This document shows positions 16,205 through 24,434 of a stretch of DNA of 64,000 nt, one piece after another. The DNA is from Actinoplanes sp. N902-109 (lineage in GTDB: Bacteria > Actinomycetota > Actinomycetes > Mycobacteriales > Micromonosporaceae), in the NCBI RefSeq assembly GCF_000389965.1, contig NC_021191.1, forward strand, positions 5,457,501-5,521,500, written 5' to 3'. The first letter of the stretch is position 1. The number at the start of each line of letters is the position of its first letter. Under the pieces are notes generated by a model. That model did no database searches, was not told the origin of the DNA, and saw nothing but the letters and a program-made list of their open reading frames with translations. The translations under genes and the position numbers were made by a program.

Positions 16205-17043
16205 GCCGCGATGGTACCCAGCCGCGATCCGGCGGTTCGGGCGATGAACACCGGGCACCCGGCATGGTGCAGCACCTGCATGCCGGTCGACCCGAGCACC
16301 GTGCCGGTCACCGTGCTGTGCCCCCGGCTGCCGACCACGATCAGCCGGGCGGAGTGCGAAACCGCGACGAGTACGGCGGCAGCGCCGTCCGGTGAGACCA
16401 CCGCCTCCGCGTCGACCTGCGGGAACCGCCGGCGCCAGGGTTCGAGCTGCCCCTCCAGCCGGTGCCGCTCGGCCGCCTCGACCGCGGGCGCCACCTCGGC
16501 CACGGACGGGATGTCACCGACCCACAGCGGCGTGGGCGGCCGGTAGCATCGCACGACGGCCAGCGGCGCACCCCACACGGCAGCCGCCTCGAACGCCGCA
16601 GCCAGCACGTCCTCGGCCGGCGCCGAGTCGTCCACCCCGGCAACGACCGGCCCCGGCGTGCCGGCCCGGCCGCGCACCACGACGACCGGCACCGTGGCAT
16701 ACGTGGCGACCCGCTGGCTGACCGAACCGAGCAGCAGACTGGCGAACCCGCCCCGCCCCCGGTTGCCGAGCACGATCAGCTCGGCGTCCTCCTGCCCCAG
16801 CAGGGCGGTCACCGGGTCGCCGGGCACCGCCACCGCCTCGGCCACGACATCGGGCGCAGCCGCCCGGGCCTCGGCCACGGCGGCCTCCAGCACGGCGGCG
16901 GCCGGACGGTGACCGTGGGCCTCGGGGTGCGCGTACACAATGCACAGGGCGAGGCCACGCCGGACAGCCTCCCGCGCCCCCCAGCGCACAGCGGCATCCC
17001 CGGGCGCGGCCCCGTCGGTTGCGGCAACGATCGGTGCGGACAT
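16201..17043 (-). CDS. Tandem universal stress protein
   Basis: A 280-residue protein with two USP domains (about 1-137 and 145-272). Both keep the ATP-binding G-x2-G-x9-G-S/T pattern (GNRGRGGFASLLLGS and GSRGHSTVTGTVLGST). Two-domain USPs that bind ATP are a hallmark of the mycobacterial DosR regulon (for example Rv2623). It leads the module, with a pair of DosR-like boxes 55 bp upstream, and its stop overlaps the kinase start. It is cytoplasmic and probably induced under low oxygen or stress. Confidence 0.92.
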   Translation of the reverse strand: MSAPIVAATDGAAPGDAAVRWGAREAVRRGLALCIVYAHPEAHGHRPAAAVLEAAVAEARAAAPDVVAEAVAVPGDPVTALLGQEDAELIVLGNRGRGGFASLLLGSVSQRVATYATVPVVVVRGRAGTPGPVVAGVDDSAPAEDVLAAAFEAAAVWGAPLAVVRCYRPPTPLWVGDIPSVAEVAPAVEAAERHRLEGQLEPWRRRFPQVDAEAVVSPDGAAAVLVAVSHSARLIVVGSRGHSTVTGTVLGSTGMQVLHHAGCPVFIARTAGSRLGTIAA

Positions 17044-17097
17044 GGCGGGCCTCCTTCCTCAGCCCCTCATGGTTGGCGATCCACCCCGGCCGCGTTC

Positions 17098-17136
17098 AGG
17101 GCGTGAGGTCCCGACCTGCCCGGGACCTTCGACCCC
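17098..17136. promoter_or_regulatory. Back-to-back pair of DosR-like boxes before usp
   Basis: On the minus strand 17112-17098 reads GGGACCTCACGCCCT; on the plus strand 17122-17136 reads GGGACCTTCGACCCC. The two face away from each other across CGACCTGCC and together form the palindrome GGTCCCG-N7-CGGGACC (17107-17127). Two sites fit strong cooperative activation of usp. Confidence 0.65.
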
Positions 17137-17273
17137 CGCCGGCCACGTGCGGACCACGACCAGGTCGGCCTCGGCCGGCTTCTTGATGCCCGCCGGCTTG
17201 CCCTGGCCCGCCCGTGCTGGTCACTGTCCGCAGCTGGCCGGTTTTCCCTCGGCACGGGCCTCAGGGCAACGAA
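17137..17273. other. Gap with no gene recognised
   Basis: Between the usp promoter boxes and the hairpin at 17275 I see no credible gene. A short reading frame on the minus strand has no homology I recognise. It is probably the upstream part of the usp promoter region. Confidence 0.4.
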
Positions 17274-17274
17274 A

Positions 17275-17304
17275 GGGCCGGGACGGAGAGTTCCGCCCCG
17301 GCCC
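17275..17304. terminator. Hairpin downstream of the surface-protein gene
   Basis: GGGCCGGG pairs with CCCGGCCC, extended by CGGA/TCCG around a GAGT loop with one mismatch. It lies about 47 bp past the stop codon at 17351 on the minus strand, so it most likely ends that transcript. No T-tract. Confidence 0.65.
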
Positions 17305-17310
17305 GATCGC

Positions 17311-17361
17311 CAAGAACTACTGCCCGCCAGGAACTACTGCTCGCCAGGAACTACTGCGCGC
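17311..17361. repeat. Three tandem 17-bp repeats over a stop codon
   Basis: Copies at 17311-17327, 17328-17344 and 17345-17361 are near-identical (consensus CAGGAACTACTGCTCGC; copies differ at one or two bases). The third covers the last codons and TAG of the gene at 17351-19063. Each copy repeats the codon pair plus stop (GCG CAG TAG on the minus strand). Confidence 0.85.
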
Positions 17362-19063
17362 CGGACCGGCGGCGACGGGTGGCGCTCAGGGCAAGCAGAC
17401 CACCCAGGACGAGAACCGCGCCGCCCAGCGAGACGGCCATGACGTTCGCGCCGGTCAGAGCCAGCTTGGGACCCTTGGCGGCGGGGACGTCCTGGGCCAC
17501 CGGCTGGGCGGCCTGGGTCGCGTCGGGTGCGCCGGTGTCCTCGTCGTCGGTGCTGGTGGCCGCCGCGGCCGTGGTCTTGCTGGGCTTCGGCTTGGCCTTC
17601 TTCGTGCTCTCGGTGGTCGCCTCCGCGGAGTCCTCGCCGGTGGCGCTGTCGTCCTTGGTGGCGCTGTCGTCCTTGGTGGCGCTGTCGTCCTCGGTCGCGT
17701 TGTCGTCCTCGGTCGCGCTGTCGTCCGAGCTGGCGTTGTCGCCCGACGTCGCATTGTCGTCCGAGGAGCCGGATGACGAGGACGAACCGGCGTTGTCGTC
17801 CGAGGAGCCGGACGAAGACGAGCCGGTGGAGTCGGAGTCCGCCGGGGCCTTGGTGGTCTTGGTCGGCTTGGGCTTGACGCCCGCTTCCTCGGCCTCGCCG
17901 CCGGACTTCGGCGGGACGGTCACGGTCGGGGACTTCGGCGGGGTGGTGCCGGTCTCGGTCTGCGGGGCGGGGCTGGTGGCACCGGGCTTGGGCTGGCCGG
18001 CACCGGCATTGCCGCCACCGTTGGCCCCGCCGTTGTTGCCGCCGCCGTTGTTGTTCCCGCCGTTGTTGTTCCCGCCACCGTTGTTGCCAGCGCCGTTGTT
18101 GTTGCCGCCGCCGTTGTTGTTGCCAGAGCCGTTGTTGCCGCCGCCATTGTTGCCAGCGCCGTTGTCGCCGCCGTTGCCGGCAGCGCCGGCCACCTTGACG
18201 CGGACGGCGTCGATCGCGGGGGTCTCGTTGGCGCGCTGCATCATCGGGATGCGGTGCGAGCCGTCACCGGCCCACGACGCGCACTGGGCGATGCCCTCCT
18301 GGGGCAGGCCGGGCACCTGGATGGTCACCGTGTCCGGCACCGCGCCGCCCTGCTTGTCCTCGGTGGCCACGAAGAACGCGGGCACCGGGGACGGGTCCAC
18401 GGCTTCCGACGTACTCTCCAGCATCCGGCACGCGGTGTGGAAGTGGCCCCGGGTCAGGCCTTCCGCGGTGAGCACCGAGCTCTCCACGTAGTAGCCGCCC
18501 GCGCCGGCCGCGAGGAACCGGTCGCGCACCAGGTTGCGGGTGCTCACCTTCAGCGTGAACGGCTCGTTGGCCTTGACCTGTTCGGGAAACTCGGTGATCA
18601 GCAGCGACGGGTTCTTGGCCGCCTCGCTGACCTCACCGAACTCGGTGGACACGCAGCGGTTGCCGTTCTGGAAGCCGTCGTGCGGCTGGAACTGGCTGCC
18701 CTCGCACGTGTTGGCGAGGATCTCGAGGCCGTTGACGGTCTTCTTGGTGGTAGCGCCGTCCTTGCACTCCCCGGCAGGCTGGGCAGCCGGCTTCTGCTCG
18801 CCCTTCGCCAGCTGGCCGTCGCCCTTGTGCTGAACGTCGCCGTCCTTGTCCTTGTACGTGGTGACCTTGGGATCGGTCGCCGCCTTGGCGGCCGCGGTGG
18901 GGCCGGTCGGGGCGGGCGTGCACGCGGCGACCTTGGTCTCGTCGGCGTTCGAGATCTGGGTGAAGCCGACGACGCCGCCGATGGCGACGAGGACCGCTGC
19001 CGCAGCGAGGACACGACGGTCGGGACCGCGACGGGTAGCGGCCCGGCGGGAAGACCTTCGCAT
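17351..19063 (-). CDS. Repeat-rich cell-wall protein with LAxTG sorting signal
   Basis: A 570-residue exported protein. A basic N-terminus and hydrophobic segment (about 18-36) form the signal. A globular region (about 90-275) contains the HDGFQNGNRCVS, GHFHTACRML and CASWAGDGSHR segments; I know such proteins from actinomycetes but cannot give a function. A long Asn/Gly tract (about 285-350) and a Ser/Asp/Thr/Lys tract with repeated D-D-S-A-T units follow. The end has LALTGAN, a hydrophobic helix and RRRRSGAQ, a class E sortase signal. The ATG at 19063 has an AGAGG site. The product is expected to be linked to peptidoglycan and extended from the wall. Confidence 0.87.
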   Translation of the reverse strand: MRRSSRRAATRRGPDRRVLAAAAVLVAIGGVVGFTQISNADETKVAACTPAPTGPTAAAKAATDPKVTTYKDKDGDVQHKGDGQLAKGEQKPAAQPAGECKDGATTKKTVNGLEILANTCEGSQFQPHDGFQNGNRCVSTEFGEVSEAAKNPSLLITEFPEQVKANEPFTLKVSTRNLVRDRFLAAGAGGYYVESSVLTAEGLTRGHFHTACRMLESTSEAVDPSPVPAFFVATEDKQGGAVPDTVTIQVPGLPQEGIAQCASWAGDGSHRIPMMQRANETPAIDAVRVKVAGAAGNGGDNGAGNNGGGNNGSGNNNGGGNNNGAGNNGGGNNNGGNNNGGGNNGGANGGGNAGAGQPKPGATSPAPQTETGTTPPKSPTVTVPPKSGGEAEEAGVKPKPTKTTKAPADSDSTGSSSSGSSDDNAGSSSSSGSSDDNATSGDNASSDDSATEDDNATEDDSATKDDSATKDDSATGEDSAEATTESTKKAKPKPSKTTAAAATSTDDEDTGAPDATQAAQPVAQDVPAAKGPKLALTGANVMAVSLGGAVLVLGGLLALSATRRRRSGAQ

Positions 19064-19341
19064 GGGTGATACCTCTTCTGTAGTGACACACTCACTCGTC
19101 AGCGACAATGGGCAGCCGCCGACACAGCTGGCCCACAGACGGTAGGAGAACCGAAGAGGAAAAACCATTTCGCGCTAGATTCTTGAGACATTCTTAGGCG
19201 CAAATTAAAGAAGAAATATGTCGCCGTTCCCGATCCGGCCGCATCGCCCGAACGGGGGATGCCGAAGGGTTCAACGTACCGCGAGGTTTTTTTCGCGGGA
19301 TTCGTCGTCAGCATCCGGCACCACCCCGCCCCGGCGCAAGG

Positions 19342-20004
19342 TCAGCCCACCTGCTGAGCCACGAATGACGTCGCGTCGCCGGCGAACTTCGCGTAGTTCA
19401 GGTGCGCCGCCAGGCTCGTACCACCCTGGCAGAACTGATCGTTGCGGTTGCAGAACGACCGGGTCCGGCCGGCGAAGGCGGCGAGCTGCCCCCGGCCCCG
19501 CGGGAAGACGCCCGAGCGGGTGCCGTCGGTGACGTTGAACGACTCCCCCGCGGTGAAGGTGGGATCACCGAAGAGCAGCACCGCCGTCACCCGATCAGCA
19601 AGGCCGGCCGGGAGAGTGACCAGCGCGTCGCCGACCACGTCGGCGCCCTGGGAATATCCCATGAGGACGAACCGAGTGCCGGCACACGTGGCCGCCGTAG
19701 CCCGCACGTCCCCGGTCAGCGCGGTGACACCCTGCCGGACGCTGGCCGTGTAGTTGAAGTTCGCGGGATAGTCCACCGCGGTCGTCCTGACCGACGGTGA
19801 CAGCTCGCGGGTCAGCTGCTGGGCCAGCGGCGTGAGCAGCACCCCCAGACCGGGTCGCTCGGTGGTGCCGCGGGCGCCGATCACCTCGACGTCGGCGCAG
19901 CCGTTCCCGGGCGCCTGGGCCGCGAACGTCAGCGGTGCCACGGCCAGACCGGCCGCACCCACGACGCCCGCCGCCGCCATCATGACAACTTTCCGTAACC
20001 GCAT
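19342..20004 (-). CDS. Secreted cutinase-family serine esterase
   Basis: A 220-residue cutinase/Cut-like esterase. A signal peptide (about 1-28, cut near FAAQA) precedes a compact alpha/beta hydrolase. The nucleophile lies in GYSQG near residue 108, the catalytic Asp and His in the CNRNDQFC and AAHLNYAKF segments, and paired cysteines are visible. Family members hydrolyse cutin, polyesters or lipids outside the cell. The ATG at 20004 has AAGGGA upstream and begins the signal peptide. It stands alone; a 278-bp AT-richer gap separates it from the surface-protein gene. Confidence 0.92.
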   Translation of the reverse strand: MRLRKVVMMAAAGVVGAAGLAVAPLTFAAQAPGNGCADVEVIGARGTTERPGLGVLLTPLAQQLTRELSPSVRTTAVDYPANFNYTASVRQGVTALTGDVRATAATCAGTRFVLMGYSQGADVVGDALVTLPAGLADRVTAVLLFGDPTFTAGESFNVTDGTRSGVFPRGRGQLAAFAGRTRSFCNRNDQFCQGGTSLAAHLNYAKFAGDATSFVAQQVG

Positions 20005-20120
20005 GCCGTCATCCCTTCGCTGGTCGGCAACTTCATGCACGGGGTACGCAAGAAGTCGACCGGCGGATGAACGGTGGCGGCCTTGTCACCCGATGGAACG
20101 AGCCGGCCCGCCGCAGGGAC

Positions 20121-20693
20121 TCAGGCGGCAGCGTCCCAGGCAGCCGCGATCATCCGGAAGATCTCCTCCACCGCGCGCTCCGGATCGTCGGACGCGCGGG
20201 CCAGCGAGTAGGCGTCGATCGTGAACCGGGCGATCGTCCGGCAGGCCGTCGTCGCCCCGGCCAGACCGAGGTCCGCAGCGATGGCGTCTGCCAGTGACTC
20301 CGCGTGACGCAGCAGCATCGCCTCCTCGTACTGGCGCAGGGCGGGCGTCTCGTCGATCACACGCTGCAGGGGGGCGGCACCGGGGGCACCACAATGGCGC
20401 ACCATCGCCAGGATCTGGTCGCGCAGGGCCGGGACCAGCGGCTCCTGCGGCGCACGACCGGACACCGCCTGGGTGAGGAGCCGCTGGAAGTCATCGTCGC
20501 GCTCGAACACCAGCGCCTCCTTCGAGGCGAAGTGCAGGAACAGCGTCGTGAGAGCCACATCGGCCGCGGCGGCCACGTCCCGGACGCCCACCGCGGCATA
20601 GCCCCGTTCCAGGAAGAGCCGGCGGGCCGCATCGGCGATCTTCTGCCGCGTCTCAGCCTTCTTGCGCTCCCGGCGCCCGAGCGTCTCGATCAC
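20121..20693 (-). CDS. TetR-family regulator
   Basis: A 190-residue repressor-type protein. The N-terminal TetR helix-turn-helix (about 10-60) reads ADAARRLFLERGYAAVGVRDVAAAA then LTTLFLHFASKEAL. The ligand domain is all-helical. It starts with GTG and is divergent from the quinone-oxidoreductase-like gene, with 69 bp between starts and a palindrome in the gap, so it probably represses that gene and itself. Ligand unknown. Confidence 0.9.
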   Translation of the reverse strand: MIETLGRRERKKAETRQKIADAARRLFLERGYAAVGVRDVAAAADVALTTLFLHFASKEALVFERDDDFQRLLTQAVSGRAPQEPLVPALRDQILAMVRHCGAPGAAPLQRVIDETPALRQYEEAMLLRHAESLADAIAADLGLAGATTACRTIARFTIDAYSLARASDDPERAVEEIFRMIAAAWDAAA

Positions 20694-20736
20694 CCCGTCA
20701 GGCTAACAGATATCACACTGGAGCGGCTTCATTAAG

Positions 20737-20747
20737 CTATCCGATAG
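20737..20747. promoter_or_regulatory. Palindrome CTATC-C-GATAG, candidate TetR operator
   Basis: A perfect 5-bp inverted repeat in the divergent gap, 16 bp before the oxidoreductase start. It extends as an imperfect palindrome (AGCTATCCGATAGTGCT), with a related half-site near CAGATATCAC at 20707. The position suits repression. Confidence 0.5.
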
Positions 20748-20762
20748 TGCTACGGTCCCGCC

Positions 20763-21656
20763 ATGAAGAAGATCAGCTTCGCCCGGTTCGGTGGTCCCGA
20801 GGTGCTGCGGCTCGTCGCTGCACCGGAACCCCACGCGGGCCCCGGCCACGTGCGCATCGCCGTTCGCGCGGCAGGCGTCAACCCCGCCGACTGGCGTAAC
20901 CGCGAGGGTCAGTTCCAGGCGGTGCGCCCGGTCACGTTGCCCGCCGGGATCGGGCAGGACGCCGCCGGCGTGGTGGACGAGGTCGGCGCGGGCGTCACCG
21001 ACGTCGAGATCGGCGACCGGGTGTTCGGCCGCGGCGCGGAGACCTATGCCGAGTTCGCCGTCCTGACGTCCTGGGCCCGCATCCCCGGCCACCTGGGCTT
21101 CGAGGAGGCTGCCGGATATCCGTCCGTCGTCGAGACAGCACTGCGCATCATGGCTCAGGTGGCGGTGCGGCCCGGGCAGACGCTGCTGGTCAGCGGCGCG
21201 TCCGGCGGGGTCGGATCGGCGGTGCTGCAGATCGCCCGCGCTCGCGGCATCACGGTGATCGGCACCGCCGGACCGGCGAACCAGGACTATCTGCGCAGCC
21301 TGGGGGCGGTCCCGATGACGTACGACGACGGCTGGGCGGAGCGGGTGCGGCTGCTCGGACGGATGGACGCGGCGCTCGACCTGGCCGGCGCCGGCGTCAT
21401 CGGCGAGCTTGTCGCGCTGACCGGCGACCCCGGGAAGGTGGTCTCCATCGCCGATCTCGACGCGCCCCGGTTCGGCGTCAGGTTCTCCGGGGTCGGTGGC
21501 TCCATGACGGCGGCGCTCGCCGAAGCCGTCGCGTTGCTCTCGAGCGGGAAGCTGCACATCCCGGTGGAGAAGTCGTACCCCCTGGCCGAGGCCGCGGTGG
21601 CACAGGCCGACAGCCAGGCCGGGCACACCCGCGGCCGGCGCGTCATAACCCCGTGA
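20763..21656 (+). CDS. NADPH-dependent quinone oxidoreductase-like enzyme
   Basis: A 297-residue medium-chain reductase without zinc-binding residues. The GroES-like domain has AAGVNPADWRNREG near residue 38, and the NADP-binding motif is SGASGGVGSAVLQIA near 143-157. The family reduces quinones and other reactive carbonyls in the cytoplasm. The divergent TetR gene is the likely regulator. Complete length. Confidence 0.9.
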   Translation: MKKISFARFGGPEVLRLVAAPEPHAGPGHVRIAVRAAGVNPADWRNREGQFQAVRPVTLPAGIGQDAAGVVDEVGAGVTDVEIGDRVFGRGAETYAEFAVLTSWARIPGHLGFEEAAGYPSVVETALRIMAQVAVRPGQTLLVSGASGGVGSAVLQIARARGITVIGTAGPANQDYLRSLGAVPMTYDDGWAERVRLLGRMDAALDLAGAGVIGELVALTGDPGKVVSIADLDAPRFGVRFSGVGGSMTAALAEAVALLSSGKLHIPVEKSYPLAEAAVAQADSQAGHTRGRRVITP

Positions 21657-21708
21657 TCCGACCGGTCGCGCCCCGTTCACGGGTGGCCACCGGCGGCTGC
21701 GCGGCTGA

Positions 21709-22746
21709 TCAGGCGTCGAAGTCAGCGACGACCGAAGCCGACACCGGCACGGCCTGACATGTCAGCACATAGCCGGCGGCGATCTCGGCGGGTTCGAGGG
21801 CGAAGTTGCGGCGCATCCGGGCCGCACCCTCGGTGACCTTTGCCCGGCAGGTGCCACAGACCCCGCCCTTGCAGGCGAACGGCAGGTCCGGCCGGGTGCG
21901 CTGGGCGCCCTCCAGAATCGTCCGGCCCGCCGGGACCGCCACGGTGGTCGAGCGCCCGTCGAGCAGGACGGTCACCTCGGTGGTCACCCCGTCGGGCGCG
22001 GGCTCGTCGCGGACCGGTTCCGGCGGTGCCTCGTCCACCCAGAACAGCTCACGGTGGATACGCCCGGCTTCTGTCCCGTACGAGGAAAGCACCTCGGTCG
22101 CGGCAGTCACCATGCCGAACGGCCCGCAGAGCCACCAGTGGTCGACCGCAGGCACGTCGATGAGCAGGGGCAGCAACGTGCGCAGCTTCGCCGCGTCCAG
22201 CCGCCCGGTCAGCAACTCGGTCTCGCGGGCCTCGCGCGACAACAGGTGGACGAGCTCGAAGCGGTCCGGGTACGTGTCCTTCAGATCCGCGAGCTCCTCG
22301 GCGAACATGACCGTGGTGGCGCGCCGGTTGCCGTACAGGACGGAGACGTGCGTGCCGGGCACCCGCAGCAGCGAAGCGGCGATGGACAACACCGGGGTGA
22401 TCCCGGAGCCGGCGGCGATGAGCACATGCCGGCCGCCCGCGGCGAGGTCCGGGGTGAACGAACCGCTCGGCGGGGCCACCTCGACGACGTCCCCGGGCCG
22501 GACCTCGTGCACGAGCCAGGAGGACACCAGTCCGCCCGGCACCTCGCGCACGCCGATGCGGGGCCGGCCCCCGGCGGGCGCGCAGATGGAGTACGTCCGG
22601 CGCTCCCCGGCCCGCGCGACGGTCAGCGACTGTCCCGGCCGGAACGCGAACCGCCCGGCCAGCTCGCCGGGGACCTCGAAGGTCACGGCCACGGCGTCGG
22701 CGCACAACCGCTCGACCGCCGCGACCGTGAGCGCGTGGAAGGCCAC
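21709..22746 (-). CDS. paaE: Phenylacetyl-CoA epoxidase reductase subunit
   Basis: This 345-residue reductase passes electrons from NADPH through FAD to the di-iron oxygenase PaaA. An N-terminal FAD domain (FRPGQSLTV and RTYSICAP), an NAD domain (HVLIAAGSGITPVLS) and a C-terminal plant-type 2Fe-2S ferredoxin (CKGGVCGTC...C near 285-320) are all present. It starts with GTG directly after the paaD stop, with no gap, and closes the operon. Confidence 0.96.
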   Translation of the reverse strand: MAFHALTVAAVERLCADAVAVTFEVPGELAGRFAFRPGQSLTVARAGERRTYSICAPAGGRPRIGVREVPGGLVSSWLVHEVRPGDVVEVAPPSGSFTPDLAAGGRHVLIAAGSGITPVLSIAASLLRVPGTHVSVLYGNRRATTVMFAEELADLKDTYPDRFELVHLLSREARETELLTGRLDAAKLRTLLPLLIDVPAVDHWWLCGPFGMVTAATEVLSSYGTEAGRIHRELFWVDEAPPEPVRDEPAPDGVTTEVTVLLDGRSTTVAVPAGRTILEGAQRTRPDLPFACKGGVCGTCRAKVTEGAARMRRNFALEPAEIAAGYVLTCQAVPVSASVVADFDA

Positions 22747-23235
22747 TCAGATCTCCTTGACATGCTCGAACGGTTCCCGACAGGCCGGACAGCGGCGCAA
22801 CGAGCGGCACGCGGTGGCGCTGAACCCGGCGATCTCCTCAGTCGCCGCATGACCGCACCGCGGACAACTCACCCCGGACGCGCGCGGCGTCAAGGTCAAC
22901 GGCACCGGTCCGTCGGTACGACGCGGCGCGGGCCCCGGCGGTGAGATCCCCGCGGCGGCGAGCTTCTGCCGCCCCGCCTGCGAGATCCAGTCGGTGGTCC
23001 AGGCCGGGGCCAGCACGGTACGAACCTCGACGCGCGCGTACCCGGCCCCGCGCAGCGCCGCCACGAGGTCGTCGCGAATGGTCTGCATCGCCGGGCACCC
23101 GGAGTACGTGGGCGTGACGGTGACAACCACCCGGTCCGCCTGCTCCTCGACACCGCGCAGGATGCCCAGCTCCGCCAGCGTGAGAACCGGCAGCTCGGGG
23201 TCGGTCACGGCCGCCGCCACCGCAGCGGCGCTCAC
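22747..23235 (-). CDS. paaD: Phenylacetyl-CoA epoxidase maturation subunit
   Basis: A 162-residue protein with a DUF59/MIP18 N-terminal domain (TDPELPVLTLAELGILRGV; YSGCPAMQTIRDDL) and a C-terminal zinc ribbon (SCPRCGHAATEE, CPACREPF). PaaD is thought to assist metal-cluster assembly of the epoxidase. The GTG start at 23235 overlaps the paaC stop by GTGA. Confidence 0.95.
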   Translation of the reverse strand: MSAAAVAAAVTDPELPVLTLAELGILRGVEEQADRVVVTVTPTYSGCPAMQTIRDDLVAALRGAGYARVEVRTVLAPAWTTDWISQAGRQKLAAAGISPPGPAPRRTDGPVPLTLTPRASGVSCPRCGHAATEEIAGFSATACRSLRRCPACREPFEHVKEI

Positions 23236-24137
23236 CAGACACCGCCCGGCGTCTGCCGCACCACGCTCTGCAACTCGTCGAGGATCGCGGCCAGCTCGGG
23301 GCCGTGCCCGCCATCCCGCCCGGCTCGCCCGGCCGGGCTCGCCTGCCCGCCGCCTGCGGCGGGCAGGCGCGACGCCAGCGTGGCCGCGTCCATCACCTGC
23401 GCCCAGACCGACGTGACCTCGTCGCGGACGTCCGCCGGATCCACTGCGACGCCCGCAGCCGCGAGCCGATCCTCGATCGCATGCGCCCGGAACAGCTCCG
23501 CCACGGTCGCCGAAGCCGCCTGCACCCCCGCGAGCCGGTCCACCGCGGACTGCATGCGCGAATGCGAAACGGCAGTGCCGTCGCCCAGCCGCACGACCCA
23601 CTGGGCCGCGTAGTCGCGGTGGTAGGTCAGCTCCTTGACCCCCTTGGCCGCGATCGCCGCCAGCACCGGGTCGGCCGAGGCACGCAGCCGGTCGAACACC
23701 GCCAGCCGCCACGACGAGAACAGCAGCAGCCGGGCCACCAGGTGGGCGAAGTCCGGCAGGTCGGGCGACACCAGCCGGACGTTGCGGAACTCGGCCGCCG
23801 TGCGCAGGTAGGCCAGGGCGTCCTCGTCGCGGCCCGTGCCCTCGACGAAACCCGCCCGGCTCAGCAGCAACCGGGCCTGGCCGAGCAGGTCGAGGGCGAT
23901 GTTCGCGACGGCCAGCTCGTCCTCGATCTCCGGGGCGCGGGTCACCCACTGCTGCAGCCGGTGCGACATGATCAGGGCGTCGTCGCCGAGCATCAGGCAG
24001 TAGGCCGTGAGGTCGGTGCGGTCGGCGCCGGTCGGCACGGTCGTGTCCACCCCGGCCAGCGGGTCGGTGAAGCCCGTCCCGTACGCCCAGCGGGCATCGT
24101 CCTCGTGATCGGTGAGTGCCTCGTACGGATCGTCCAT
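23232..24137 (-). CDS. paaC: Phenylacetyl-CoA epoxidase structural subunit
   Basis: A 301-residue partner of PaaA in the epoxidase complex, a ferritin-like helical fold without its own di-iron site. ALIMSHRLQQWVTRAPEIEDELAVANIALD and YHRDYAAQWVVRLGDGT are family signatures. It is longer than many PaaC proteins because of a C-terminal Gly/Ala-rich insertion (SRLPAAGGGQASPAGRAG). Nine bp separate it from paaB. Confidence 0.94.
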   Translation of the reverse strand: MDDPYEALTDHEDDARWAYGTGFTDPLAGVDTTVPTGADRTDLTAYCLMLGDDALIMSHRLQQWVTRAPEIEDELAVANIALDLLGQARLLLSRAGFVEGTGRDEDALAYLRTAAEFRNVRLVSPDLPDFAHLVARLLLFSSWRLAVFDRLRASADPVLAAIAAKGVKELTYHRDYAAQWVVRLGDGTAVSHSRMQSAVDRLAGVQAASATVAELFRAHAIEDRLAAAGVAVDPADVRDEVTSVWAQVMDAATLASRLPAAGGGQASPAGRAGRDGGHGPELAAILDELQSVVRQTPGGVW

Positions 24138-24146
24138 GACGCCGCC

Positions 24147-24434
24147 TCAGATGTGCGGCACGGAGCCGGGGATCGTGTAGTACGTGGGGTGCCGGTAGGC
24201 CTTGTCGGCGCTCGGGGTGAAGAAGGCGTCCTTCTCCTCCGGGCTGGACGCCGCCACCTGGTCGGAGCGCACCACCCAGATGCTCACGCCCTCGTTGCGC
24301 CGGGTGTAGAGGTCGCGGGCGTGGTGCAGGGCCATCTCGTGGTCGGCCGCCCGCAGCGAGCCGACGTGCACGTGGTTGAGGCCGCGCTTGGCGCGCACGA
24401 AGACCTCGAACAGCGGCCACTCGTGGTTGATCAT
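24147..24434 (-). CDS. paaB: Phenylacetyl-CoA epoxidase small subunit
   Basis: A 95-residue PaaB: WPLFEVFVRAKRGLNHVHVGSL at the start, a conserved ARDLYTRRNEGVSIWVV middle. It is needed for the assembled epoxidase. The ATG at 24434 overlaps the paaA stop as ATGA. Confidence 0.95.
   Translation of the reverse strand: MINHEWPLFEVFVRAKRGLNHVHVGSLRAADHEMALHHARDLYTRRNEGVSIWVVRSDQVAASSPEEKDAFFTPSADKAYRHPTYYTIPGSVPHI

Noticed and set aside
14759..16546. 595-codon plus-strand frame over the sensor kinase
   Set aside because: It spans two real minus-strand genes and has shadow composition (Arg, Gln, His, Gly) and no motif.
18013..18190. Repeats in the surface-protein gene as a CRISPR or tandem array
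   Set aside because: They encode the Asn/Gly tract in frame and lack uniform spacers, so they are protein low complexity.
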